The notes: generated by a model not told the origin, from the sequence alone. A stretch of DNA of 21,107 nt from Mikrocytos mackini (GCA_030180075.1 JASNJN010001001.1:1-21107), one strand, 5' to 3'; shown: positions 1 to 8,269, numbered from the stretch's first letter. Numbers and translations are program-made.

Positions 1-93
1 TCTCGAAGTTCTCGAAAATTTTCGAGAATTTTAGACGTAAAAAGTCTAGTTCCCGGGATTCGAGAAATCGATTCCCGGGAATTGGGAACTCTA
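1..93. repeat. right end of a truncated inverted-repeat element
   Basis: The stretch is rich in short palindromes: CTCGAAAATTTTCGAG-like near 11-30, and paired TTCCCGGG blocks at about 51-80. It ends in GGGAACTCTA at 93, which reads as the terminal repeat of a hAT-like MITE whose other end lies outside the window. No target duplication can be tested because the left end is missing. Confidence 0.35.
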
Positions 94-233
94 ATCATAA
101 TCGTTGAATACACATTTTACAAAAAAATGACGTAGTTCTGTTTAGATTTACAACTTTTTTAAAAATATTTACTTTTATTTTTTAGTTTTTATTTGTTTAA
201 ACGCCAATAGAATGCTTGCCAGCCCTTCTTTGT

Positions 234-555
234 ACATACCGAAGAAAACTGGAAAAAAGTGAACTCTAAAATTTCCGAATTTTTCGAAAAAAAATTTTCT
301 ACATATTAAAAACCTAAAAATAAAACAAAAAGCAAGGAACTTTTTCGAAAATACAATAAAATTTTAATTTTCACTTTTATCGTAGGGGTAATATATTTAA
401 AACGACCTCCAAAACAACTATTTTTGATGAAAATTGTATTTTTGAAAAGTTCCTTGCTTTTTGTTTTATTTTTAGGTTTTTAATATGTAGAAAATTTTTT
501 TTCGAAAAATTCGGAAATTTTAGAGTTCACTTTTTTCCAGTTTTCTTCGGTATGT
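234..555. mobile_element. fold-back MITE with 9 bp target duplication
   Basis: The element starts ACATACCGAAG and ends CTTCGGTATGT. Its arms, about 234-356 and 434-555, are inverted copies that differ by only one or two positions by eye, leaving a loop of roughly 77 bp. It is flanked by CTTCTTTGT at 225-233 and 556-564, a 9 bp target duplication. Nine bases is the size made by Mutator-like transposases, so this is probably a non-autonomous MULE derivative. It has no coding capacity, and the near-identical arms suggest recent insertion or arm homogenisation. Confidence 0.9.
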
Positions 556-564
556 CTTCTTTGT

Positions 565-1426
565 GCATTGTATATATGCCCCTGTGTTCCTAGTTTACAG
601 GGGCAGTCGGCTGGCCTTACAGCGGCGCCTTCCGCTTCTCATAGGCGGGAATAGTGAGTTGTAAAGAAAATAGGAGTTGCCCAGGCTCCTAAGTAATAAG
701 GACAATGCTGGAAATCCCTTTACGCATCCCCAGATCAATATAGCACAAGTGTTACTCCCTGGAGGTTTATATCGGGAATTTCCATTTTTTCAAAAGTTAA
801 ATTTTCAAAACTAAAGTTTTTGTTTACGACCAAAGGGCGAGGTCAATACAAATAAAATTCAACAGGTTTGTTTATTATATGTTAATATCACGTTTGTAAG
901 TTTTTATTTTCGATTTTAATGAGTTTGGAAATTTTGCATTTTGGTCAAATTTAAATTTTGGTCACAGTCAGTACATAATAAAGCACATTGTTATCAATAT
1001 ATAGGATGGTATTTCAATGTTTTAAAATTCATATTTACTTTTTGAAACAAATTATGTGATATTCAAGAAAATATTTTTAAATGAACTTGTCAATAACCCA
1101 TAAAAACCGACCAAACTTAGAGCGACTAAAGCTACAAAACGACCAATCCATCGATGTTTACTGTATAGATACACAAAGATATGACTTATATTTATTGGGG
1201 AAATGTAACAACTACAAACCTTAGGGAAAGCCCCCCAACATAAACATTAGTTTTGATTACAGATTGGACACCTACTAAGTGTACAAGTATTTGAAGTACT
1301 ATTTTCCAACTGCACGAATATTCGAAGAATCTTCAGAATTTTGAAATGTTCAAATATACTGAGAATTTAAAATAATTTACTTCAAATATTGATATCGTCA
1401 CTCCGGTTTAAAACACTATATATGAC
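565..1426. other. non-coding stretch with a GC-richer island
   Basis: No usable ORF is seen. Positions 575-775 are clearly richer in G and C than the surroundings and hold a small hairpin (CCCCTGTG/ACAGGGG, 579-605) and a second one around 672-691. Translation in both directions gives interrupted frames with no family I recognise, and no tRNA-type box A or B could be convinced. It may be the tail of an old mobile element. The rest is AT-rich filler. Confidence 0.4.
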
Positions 1427-1874
1427 ATATGTGTGCATTTGTTTCAAGATGAGTCCTCGAGAATGTTTGGAAGGTTTTTGAAATTATAACATATCCTGAA
1501 TATATTACTTATTTCATCCCAGACATTTTCCAGCATTAAATTAATTATGCTAATCTTATGACTAGGGGCCGGAAAATATGTGATTTGGTAAAAATCATAT
1601 ATTTTTAACAAATTTCTGGAAATTTTCCACCCATAATATCTCCGATTTGAAGGAATTCATATATTTTATTTTTTTGAAAATTCGAAATTATAATTAGATT
1701 TTGACAAAATCATATATAATCATATATTTACCGATTTTTCGTCATATATTTTCCGACCCCTACTTATGACTGTTAATTTTTACTTTTATAAAATGAATTA
1801 AAAATCATTTCCAAGTTAAACAAAACTTGTTAAAATTTTCACGAGACCTCATCTTGAAACAGATGCACACATAT
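1427..1874. mobile_element. inverted-repeat MITE carrying a nested element
   Basis: About 40 bp at the left (from ATATGTGTGCATTTG, 1427) is repeated inverted at the right, ending 1874, with a few mismatches (both arms contain GTTTCAAGATGAG). Without the inner hAT-like element (1563-1762 plus its duplication) it would be about 240 bp. The borders lie in TA-rich sequence, so a TA target duplication cannot be told from background. The family is uncertain. Confidence 0.55.
1563..1762. mobile_element. hAT-type MITE, 200 bp, nested
   Basis: Terminal inverted repeats TAGGGGCCGGAAAATAT and, reversed at the right end, TAGGGGTCGGAAAATAT. It is flanked by CTTATGAC at 1555-1562 and 1763-1770, a perfect 8 bp duplication. 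An 8 bp duplication and TAGGG-type ends are typical of hAT elements. It sits inside the inverted-repeat element 1427-1874, so it inserted later. No coding capacity. Confidence 0.87.
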
Positions 1875-2072
1875 ATATTTTTATTCAATTCCAAAATTTA
1901 ATTTTTCACGCCAAAAATCAACGAATATTCGAACATTTATTAAAAGTTTCGCAAATTTTTTAATTATTTTAAAAAATATTCGGAAACGAATACCAGAAAT
2001 TCGATTTTTGGTGAATATTCGTAAGTCCATTCTCTAGTACGCCCATGTCTTTTTAGATCCAAATATATTCAT

Positions 2073-2763
2073 CCCTAGTTAAAAGCACATTTTTGGTAAT
2101 TTTCAATTTTACGTGGTCTTAAACAGGTGAAATTTGAATGGTAGCTTAAATCCTTCTATCGATTACATATAGTAGAATCCAAGAAAATATTGATATTTTC
2201 GAAACACGTCCGTCCAGGGTTGAGAATTTCCGACCCGACCGCCCGAACCCGACCCGTTCGGGTCAGGTTCGGGCGGAAGAAAGTCAAAAAACGCTAAAAA
2301 CTCTCACATGGATGCACTTTTAAAAATATGCACTATTTTACTAATTTACGCTAGATATTAGCGTAATTTGATTTATTAAATAGTCAATTTACTCTAATAC
2401 CAGATTCTAAGATGAAAACAAGATAAAACAAATAATTTTTTAGCGTTGATTCGTTATTTTTTGAATAACATTAAATTTGGGGAATTAAGTTTTTGGTAGA
2501 AAAATTTTTACAAATTTCCTACCCGACCCGCCCGAAGGCGGGGCGGGTCGGGTTCTGGATTTAGGCAAAATTCTCAACTCTGCGTTCGTCATATCATAAC
2601 TTCTTAGAAGTAGATAACTGGTATGTTGACATTTGGGCCATTTCCAGATTTGGGTTTTGGCAAACTTTTTAATATCACATTTCTGAGAATCAAAGAGGAA
2701 GATTCCCTGGTTTTTGCCGACATTAAAGAGGTGTGATCTTATAAAATGTGCTTTTAACCAGGG
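2073..2763. mobile_element. inverted-repeat element with CCCTRGTTAAAAGCAC ends
   Basis: CCCTAGTTAAAAGCACATTTT at the left is mirrored by AAAATGTGCTTTTAACCAGGG at the right (about 21 bp with one clear mismatch). No matching flanking duplication was found. The TTAA inside each end could mark a piggyBac-like target, but similarity continues outside it, which argues against that. It contains the hAT MITE 2215-2582. The family is unresolved. Confidence 0.5.
2215..2582. mobile_element. hAT-type MITE, 368 bp, GC-rich ends
   Basis: It begins CAGGGTTGAGAATTT and ends AAATTCTCAACTCTG, followed inward on each side by runs of CCCGACC/GGGTCGG. It is flanked by CGTCCGTC (2207-2214) and CGTTCGTC (2583-2590), an 8 bp duplication with one mismatch. 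CAGGG ends with 8 bp duplications are the hAT signature. The middle is AT-rich and non-coding. It is nested in the larger inverted-repeat element. Confidence 0.87.
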
Positions 2764-2927
2764 GCCACTGTAATTTTAAAAAACAATATCTGACGTAATG
2801 TCATAACTGATGATAAGTAAATACAATTTAAGAAAATACACGAAATAATATACATTTTTAAAAAACTATCTCCATCATAATGAATTCATTTAACAGGAGT
2901 CGTAGCTCCAGTAGAAACTCATTTTCG

Positions 2928-3263
2928 CTAAACTGTAAAAACTATACTCGTGCCTTTTGTAAGGCTTTTTTCGTTCCTTGCACCTGTGAATATTATCTTC
3001 CCATTGCTAAATAGCAGCGCTGTGAACCTTGGGGGCGTGTTCAGTCTAAAGAAACACGCGGGATATTTCTCTGGGTTGTATTCGGTATTTTTTAAACGCA
3101 TTGTTATGTCTTTTAGGTTCAGACGAACTCCAATGTTTGTAAAAGCACACATATTGGTCACTTTATAGTATGAAATAGTCTTCTCGGGGTCTATTTTGGG
3201 TGGCTGTTCAACAACAGAAGCGAGGGATACGTCTAGTTCTTCTTCATTAAAAAGTTCGTCCAT
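2928..3263 (-). CDS. TATA-binding-protein-like, single repeat only
   Basis: The product of 111 residues matches one repeat of the TBP saddle fold. It has a short acidic head (residues 1-25), then a VTNMCAFTNIGVRLNLKDI strand-helix start, EYNPEKYPACFFRL (about 61-74), and the diagnostic ALLFSNGKIIFTGA (about 83-96), equivalent to TBP's LIFSSGKMVCTGA. TBP normally has two such repeats, about 180 residues, forming the DNA-binding saddle of the transcription initiation machinery. Here the frame stops soon after the first, and no second repeat is seen downstream in any frame. A run of six A near 2968-2973 precedes the break, and in the next frame a few residues resemble the missing helix. It starts 50 bp from the divergent EB1 gene. 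It is either a decayed paralogue or a one-repeat TBP. The family call is firm, the function is not. Confidence 0.8.
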   Translation of the reverse strand: MDELFNEEELDVSLASVVEQPPKIDPEKTISYYKVTNMCAFTNIGVRLNLKDITMRLKNTEYNPEKYPACFFRLNTPPRFTALLFSNGKIIFTGARNEKSLTKGTSIVFTV

Positions 3264-3313
3264 AAATTATAATTGAAAAGTTAAATTTTGAAAAGAACAA
3301 CATAAAGATTTCG
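3264..3313. promoter_or_regulatory. 50 bp bidirectional promoter, TBP-like / EB1
   Basis: This is the whole gap between two divergent start codons. It contains GAAAAGTTAAATTTTGAAAAG (3275-3295), AAATTTAACTTTT on the minus strand. The same motif core recurs just upstream of the RuvB-like gene and the OTU-like gene. There is no room for separate distal elements, so both genes must share this core. Motif function is inferred from recurrence and position. Confidence 0.55.
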
Positions 3314-4039
3314 ATGCCAAAACGAGTTAATTTTGGTATGATGCAAGGTGCATACTTTGTGTCTAAGACCGTTATTCTGAAATGGGTTCGAGAACAAAGC
3401 GGGGACTCAATAGAGTCAATTACAAATTTGGCTTCTGGAATCCACCTCTCCAAAATAATGTACAAATTGGACAAAAAATTCCCATTAAAGAAGATTAAGA
3501 TGAATTCACCTACCAAGTACGATTTCGCGGAAAATTGGCGTGTACTTCAACATTACTTCGAATCGGAAGGCCAAAGCAAAACGTTCCAAATAAACAAAAT
3601 TATCCAAGCACGAAATATGGACAATTTAGAAGTTGGGCAATGGTTTTATGCATACTGTAAGAACGCTTATGATGACCAGTCTACACTGGATACAGAGCCC
3701 ATCCCACCACACACTCCAATTGTAAAGAAAACAAGGCGCCCGTTGTTTGGGCTTGATACTAAACAAAATAAACACGTACCAGAAAAGGCGCCGGATACAA
3801 TGAGCCATATTTCTATTGATTTGAAAATAGACAACCCTATTAAAAAGCTGGAGGAAGAAAGAGACTTCTATTTCAATAAATTAACAGAAGTTGAAAGAGC
3901 TTGTGTAAAAGGAATTAAAACGAGTGAAACATTAAACGATCAAAAAGAAAATGAAGATGTGGATATATATAGAAAAATTCTGGATATCATTTATGATAAT
4001 GGAAATGATCTCAGTTTTTCGAGCAGTTTAATAGAGTGA
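3314..4039 (+). CDS. EB1: EB1/Bim1-family microtubule plus-end protein
   Basis: The 241-residue product has the EB1 layout. An N-terminal calponin-homology domain (about 14-118) shows VSKTVILKWVREQ, IESITNLASGIHLSKIM, the basic FPLKKIKMN stretch, ENWRVLQHYFE and the end motif NLEVGQWFYAYC. A basic, proline-containing linker (about 120-165) follows. Then comes the EB-homology coiled coil, IKKLEEERDFYFNKLTEVE (about 176-194), the most conserved signature of the family. Family members bind growing microtubule ends and recruit partners in spindle and nuclear positioning. The usual C-terminal EEY/F is absent (it ends SSLIE), so CAP-Gly partners that read that tail are probably not recruited. There are no introns. 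The ATG is the first in frame and lies 50 bp from the divergent gene. The gene converges on the RuvB-like gene with 180 bp between them. Confidence 0.92.
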   Translation: MPKRVNFGMMQGAYFVSKTVILKWVREQSGDSIESITNLASGIHLSKIMYKLDKKFPLKKIKMNSPTKYDFAENWRVLQHYFESEGQSKTFQINKIIQARNMDNLEVGQWFYAYCKNAYDDQSTLDTEPIPPHTPIVKKTRRPLFGLDTKQNKHVPEKAPDTMSHISIDLKIDNPIKKLEEERDFYFNKLTEVERACVKGIKTSETLNDQKENEDVDIYRKILDIIYDNGNDLSFSSSLIE

Positions 4040-4219
4040 TAAATATAATATAACTTAGCAACAATTTTATAAAACAACAAATATTTGTTTTCCATACAAT
4101 AAGTTTGAATTAAAAAGAATTTTCTAGAACAACAATCAAACGATGTTTATAAACCTAATATAAACGAACTATAAAGAACAATAATGAAATAATGAACGAA
4201 GAAAAGATATAAAGTTATT

Positions 4220-5581
4220 TTATACTTGATCATCTAAAAACACAACCCCTTCATTTTGAATCTCTTCGCTTACCCCACTAAATCCCTTAAACATCCCACT
4301 ATATTCCTCTAACAACTCAACAGTAAGTTCCTCTTTGTTACACTCTTCGTTTGCCATTACAATATCAACCAATCTAATTACATATTCTAAGTTTTCCTTC
4401 TCGCAAATTTCCATCAATTTATCCAACACAGTTTCATTGGTCTTATCTTTAATTATCATTTCCAGTTCTGTTTTGTTGTACTCTGTCGTTTGTATTATTA
4501 TTGCCCGTTCTATTATATCCATTGGCAATCCACTAACCCACACTCTTCCATTTTTCCTTTCTGTTTTGTTATTTGTAACAAATATAAAAGAAGGTGAATG
4601 TTTAGCGTCTTGAAGTATTCGAATTAAACTTGCCGTTTCCTCTTTGAGCAAGTACGCACTTTCAATAACTAGTATTCCCTTTGTAACTATCCCACGGCCT
4701 TGTTTGACCCACTCGTTAACCTTCTCATCGACCGCTTCGAAAATGTGATTTTCAACGACTACGTGGTTTCCACTTGTTAACAACCCCTGCACACTTTCTC
4801 CGTTATTGTTCAGAATGTCCATTTCATTAACTGTAATGAAATGGCGCTCTTCGTAGCGCTTTTGGAGCTCTCCATCTGGGACTTCAAGGAATCGTTGAAA
4901 GGAATTGTAGACCTCGTCATCTACGACGTACTTACGGCTTCGACCCATTCGCTTCAACTCACCACTGGCTCTGGAGACCTGTATAATGTCGCCCACTGTG
5001 ATGTGCTCCTCTTGAAGCCTCCTAGTAAGCTCCGGACCTATTTTAAACGTAGAGTCCATTTTAGACGTTCGTAGAGTGAGACTGCCTGTGTGGAATTGGT
5101 ACTGCGCCTCGACTTTTTCGAGACGCTTGGCTTCAAGCTCGAAGTTAATGACCTCACCCTCTACGAAATCTGTGATCTCACGGAGCTGCACGCCTACACA
5201 GTCTCTGACTTTGGAAATTAGTAAATTTGGAGACTTTACAAAAAGAGAATTTAACTCAGAAGCGGAGACAATGGAAAATGGGAAGGTCTTCTCATTGATA
5301 ATTTCTTTTTTCAGAGAATGTATCAAAGCTGATTTGCCTGATGAGTTTGGGCCTGAGATTACCAAGGAATGGTTGTTGTGTGCCTTTATTGAGGATATGA
5401 CTGATTTTAAAATTCTGGTGTGTCTTATGAAATTTGAAGAAGATCCCAATTTGTTATATTCAGTTAGCGGCTTTATTTGTGAGTGGATATTTGATCTGTA
5501 AAAATGATTTTCACTTTCAGTAGCTTCTGTATATGAAGTGTTGTTAGCGTCTTCAAGTGTAGATGAGTTTCTTGTTTTCAT
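4220..5581 (-). CDS. RVB2: divergent RuvB-like 2 (Reptin/Rvb2) AAA+ protein
   Basis: The 453-residue product is colinear with RuvB-like 2, the AAA+ partner of RuvB-like 1 in INO80, SWR1, R2TP and related complexes. The P-loop region GPNSSGKSALIHSL is at 77-90. The inserted domain II follows, with VQLREITDFVEGEVI, GSLTLRTSKM and PDGELQKRYEERHFITVNEMDI, closely following Reptin and not Pontin. Later come VDEKVNEWVKQGRG, sensor 1 FVTNN (334-338) and GLPMDIIERAII (351-362) with the arginine-finger Arg359. Several catalytic residues are changed: a Gly of the P-loop is Ser80, the Walker B DE pair is Glu-Ser (307-308), and the sensor 2 arginine position is Glu399. The length is near normal and the frame unbroken, so it looks maintained but probably ATPase-poor. 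The ATG is preceded by the shared TTTTTTAACTTTT motif. Confidence 0.9.
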   Translation of the reverse strand: MKTRNSSTLEDANNTSYTEATESENHFYRSNIHSQIKPLTEYNKLGSSSNFIRHTRILKSVISSIKAHNNHSLVISGPNSSGKSALIHSLKKEIINEKTFPFSIVSASELNSLFVKSPNLLISKVRDCVGVQLREITDFVEGEVINFELEAKRLEKVEAQYQFHTGSLTLRTSKMDSTFKIGPELTRRLQEEHITVGDIIQVSRASGELKRMGRSRKYVVDDEVYNSFQRFLEVPDGELQKRYEERHFITVNEMDILNNNGESVQGLLTSGNHVVVENHIFEAVDEKVNEWVKQGRGIVTKGILVIESAYLLKEETASLIRILQDAKHSPSFIFVTNNKTERKNGRVWVSGLPMDIIERAIIIQTTEYNKTELEMIIKDKTNETVLDKLMEICEKENLEYVIRLVDIVMANEECNKEELTVELLEEYSGMFKGFSGVSEEIQNEGVVFLDDQV

Positions 5582-5605
5582 GAAAAGTTTTAAAAGTTAA
5601 AAAAT
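5582..5605 (-). promoter_or_regulatory. AACTTTT core motif upstream of RuvB-like 2
   Basis: Read on the minus strand, TTTTTTAACTTTTAAAAC lies about 7-23 bp before the start codon, with CTTTTCAAGAACTTTT further up. It resembles the motif in the TBP/EB1 gap and before the OTU-like gene. Such a short start-proximal promoter fits compact parasite genomes, but the role is inferred. Confidence 0.45.
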
Positions 5606-5637
5606 GTAAAAGTTCTTGAAAAGACCGTCCTCGGTAA

Positions 5638-5811
5638 TTAGCTGTCGCCAAAGAGTGGTTTTATAATGTGATAAGAGCTGATGCTAAAACATCAACATTC
5701 ACAAGAAAATCCGATATGGCCAGCAAAATTACAGGTGAAAAAACATTATATCGTCGAGGAGTGATCTTGAAAGCACATTTTATTTTATACATTATATTCA
5801 GATATTACTAA
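5638..5811 (+). pseudogene. short unrecognised coding-like fragment
   Basis: A frame without its own good start reads about 57 residues, including AKEWFYNVIRADAKTSTF and RKSDMASKITGEKTLYRR, before a stop. Composition looks protein-like and not like random AT-rich DNA, and it begins right behind the RuvB-like promoter. I recognise no family. It may be a remnant of a transposon or of a decayed gene. Confidence 0.25.
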
Positions 5812-6158
5812 ACTAATTAATTGTAATTAATATAGTTATAGTTTTAGGAATATAATGATCTCCAACAAACTTCGAATTCTAAAATATACCAAAACACAAC
5901 TGGTTTTCAAAATAAATGTGATAAAGGAAAATATTGTATTTATAGTAAAAGAAATATGAACATAATCAGTTGCAGAAATTAGAAGAAACATTAAGAAAAT
6001 TAAAAACGGCGTTAAAATATTGTGTAAATAACATATAGTCTTCGCGGGTTTCACTGAATCCACTCCTAATTTACTTTTCCCTGAGCCTGATTTTTTGCTA
6101 AAACAACATACAAAAACATTTTGTATGTTTGACAAAGGGGTTGCCAGGGCCCTTCCTT

Positions 6159-6444
6159 GAGAGCGGATAAAATTTGGGCTAGCCCACTTTTGGGATGGAA
6201 GGTGGGCTAGACCAGATTTGGGCTGTTCATTTAATTTTATATGAACAAAATGTTTTATTGTTCTAAATATCATTATTTCGAGGTGTTATGAATTAATATT
6301 TATTTTAATATTGGTTGCAATGATGTAATTGTTAAATATTTAAATTTTCACGTGCATATAATGGATAAATTTTGGGCTAGACCAACATTTGGGCCAGCCC
6401 AGCTCCAGCCCAAGTATGGGCTGCCCCAAAATTTATCTTCTCTC
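6159..6444. mobile_element. hAT-like MITE, full copy (copy A)
   Basis: Ends GAGAGCGGATAAAATTTGGG and, inverted, GAGAGAAGATAAATTTTGGG. Several AGCCCAA/TTGGGCT subterminal repeats lie within 60-80 bp of each end. The flanks CCTTCCTT (6151-6158) and CATTCCTT (6445-6452) are an 8 bp duplication with one mismatch. The inner 150 bp is identical by eye to the copy at 7991-8166. Non-coding. Confidence 0.8.
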
Positions 6445-7006
6445 CATTCCTTTCGAGAAAATTTTATTTAAAAAATTTCCATTTATTTTTGAGGAAAATA
6501 TCATAATGACACAAAAATTCCTTAAAATCATTTAAAAACCATTTCCTGTGTTATTTAAACTTCCCAATGACCTATTGAAGTAAAATCAAGCCTTTAAAAC
6601 ATTCTGAAAGCTTGCTGCAAACCAGCGCAACCCGGGAATATGAATGGATTTCTTTATTTAAAAATAATCCTTACATGGATATTGGTAATCATCACGTCTT
6701 CATTTGCACCGATTTGGATTCCAACACAAATAACTTTGATGAAATCTTGGCATTTAAAAATAGTAGAACAATTTTGTATAAAAACAATTTCTTTTATTCG
6801 TATAATTCTAAATAACACTATAGATCGGACAGATATTTTTTCTTTTGATTAAATCATCTGTGTCAGTGCCCACAATGTTGTTTATATTTGTTCTTCTAAG
6901 TAATATAGATAATGATCATCGGCTTATCATATTATCCTATCATTTCCTAATTGTTTTATTTTATATATAATTTCTCGGGAATAATCGAATTTGTTGTCTT
7001 GTATTT
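6445..7006. other. mostly non-coding, one doubtful ORF
   Basis: AT-rich sequence between copy A and a MULE fragment. A plus-strand frame at 6612-6815 (67 residues, without a convincing start context) reads FKNNPYMDIGNHHVFICTDL and later FKNSRTILYKNNFFYSYN. The last part faintly resembles the start of a FLYWCH-type zinc-binding domain, but the cysteines and histidines that would follow are missing. Nothing else is seen. Confidence 0.3.
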
Positions 7007-7293
7007 TCAGCATAGCGGAAGCCTCTCTTTAATGATATCAGGCATCCTTGTTTGTGTGTCTGGAATGCCAGTTTATGGTCCATCGTGATTTGTACGCTTC
7101 ATGTGAGAGTTAAATCCTTCTACAAGATTGTTTGAAGAATTGATATAGTTATTTGAACCACTAAACGAGTTATGGTTCTTGTCAATGTAATTCTCGGTAA
7201 ATGCGTATAAGTAGTCATTGTATTGTTGAAAATTGCTCCATCTTCGGATAATAGTTCTAAAAACTTTTGGAAATCTAGCTTTGTAATTGGATA
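7007..7293 (-). pseudogene. fragment of a MULE transposase (C-terminal catalytic part)
   Basis: Read on the minus strand from 7293, a frame gives ARFPKVFRTIIRRWSNFQQY, then NSSNNLVEGFNSHMKRTN. The NN-x-x-EG-[FW]-N-x-x-x-K motif is where Mutator-like (MULE) transposases carry the last catalytic glutamate. The frame then meets a stop, after which residues GIPDTQTRMPDIIKERL continue in frame. The N-terminal two thirds is absent: the left end of the mariner-like MITE begins exactly where the fragment starts. It belongs to a different subfamily from the two large MULE proteins in this window. Confidence 0.55.
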
Positions 7294-7295
7294 TA

Positions 7296-7837
7296 CAGTA
7301 AACTCCGAAGGTTTGGCCGGGGTTTTGTCCCTAAATGCCTTGGCTGGTTAAGATTAGCATGATTAAGAAAGCTAAATTATCTTTATATTTTGGAACTAAA
7401 ACATGTATCAGTTATTTTCATAAAAGACCTAAGGTTTCCTCATCCATCCAGAAATATCATACAAAATCTATTGATAATGCCCATTTTTATCTATAAAACA
7501 CGAATAGTGAATTTCAAATACAAGTAAAACCACGGGGAAACGTTTTAACAACAGGGCTCTATTAAATAATGGAGATAAATACAATTTTCACGTATTTAAA
7601 AATATTTTGTGAATTTACTAACATTATAATGTTGCCCGTCTAAAGAACTTAATAAAACAATGTATTAGTGATTGATTTGGGGTAAATTCAATATTTTCAT
7701 GATCCTGTATAATTGTGAGAGCCACAGAAGTACCTAAACATTAAAATATTTTTAATTAAATTCAACCAAACCCATTAAAATCGGCTAAGAATGGAGCGAT
7801 TAAATATTGTAATTGGCCAAACCTTCGTATTTTACTT
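7296..7837. mobile_element. mariner/pogo-like MITE with TA target
   Basis: CAGTAAACTCCGAAGGTTTGG at the left is mirrored by CCAAACCTTCGTATTTTACT at the right (about 24 bp, a few mismatches). TA dinucleotides lie at 7294-7295 and 7838-7839. CAGT-type ends with a TA duplication fit the Tc1/mariner/pogo superfamily. No transposase is encoded in the 542 bp. It abuts the MULE fragment on its left. Confidence 0.7.
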
Positions 7838-7990
7838 TAATAAGAGCGTTTAAACCCAATTTTATCAAAATTCGCTAATGTGTTATCTTTTAAAGTTAAA
7901 AATCGTTATAGAACATTAAAAAAAATAATAAAAGAAAACCAGAAAATTAAAAAGTACTAAATTATAAAAGGAACAGAAGTAAAGAGGAGG

Positions 7991-8166
7991 AGAGCGGATA
8001 AAATTTGGGCTGTTCATTTAATTTTATATGAACAAAATGTTTTATTGTTCTAAATATCATTATTTCGAGGTGTTATGAATTAATATTTATTTTAATATTG
8101 GTTGCAATGATGTAATTGTTAAATATTTAAATTTTCACGTGCATATAATGGATAAATTTTCTCTCA
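7991..8166. mobile_element. hAT-like MITE, shortened copy (copy B)
   Basis: Same family as 6159-6444. It is flanked by a perfect 8 bp duplication AGAGGAGG (7983-7990 and 8167-8174). It keeps the GAGCGGATAAAATTT and AAATTTTCTCTC ends but lacks the AGCCCAA-rich subterminal blocks present in copy A. On the left side the missing piece lies exactly between two ATTTGGGCT repeats, as if lost by slippage or recombination. The 150 bp core is identical by eye. Confidence 0.85.
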
Positions 8167-8269
8167 AGAGGAGGCTTTGTGTATGTAGATAAAAGAATTT
8201 AAAATAAATAAATGAAAACGAAAAACTTGAAAGTTGCGAGATATCACAATGTTTTATCTTTGTTATTTG

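Noticed and set aside
575-775. GC-richer island considered as a tRNA, SINE or 5S-like gene.
   Set aside because: No cloverleaf, internal promoter boxes or T-run terminator in the right places could be found.
2950-3168. A plus-strand ORF opposite the TBP-like gene.
   Set aside because: It is the antisense shadow of a recognised TBP repeat and matches no family.
4841-5501. Two plus-strand ORFs (77 and 141 codons) within the RuvB-like gene.
   Set aside because: They are antisense to well-conserved domain II of RuvB-like 2; no independent protein character.
5836-6273. A 145-codon minus-strand ORF.
   Set aside because: Its first third lies in MITE copy A and the rest is low-complexity hydrophobic sequence from AT-rich DNA.
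6159-8166. The 150 bp direct repeats at about 6205 and 8010 looked like long terminal repeats of one element.
   Set aside because: Each copy has its own inverted ends and its own different 8 bp flanking duplication, so they are two independent MITE insertions.
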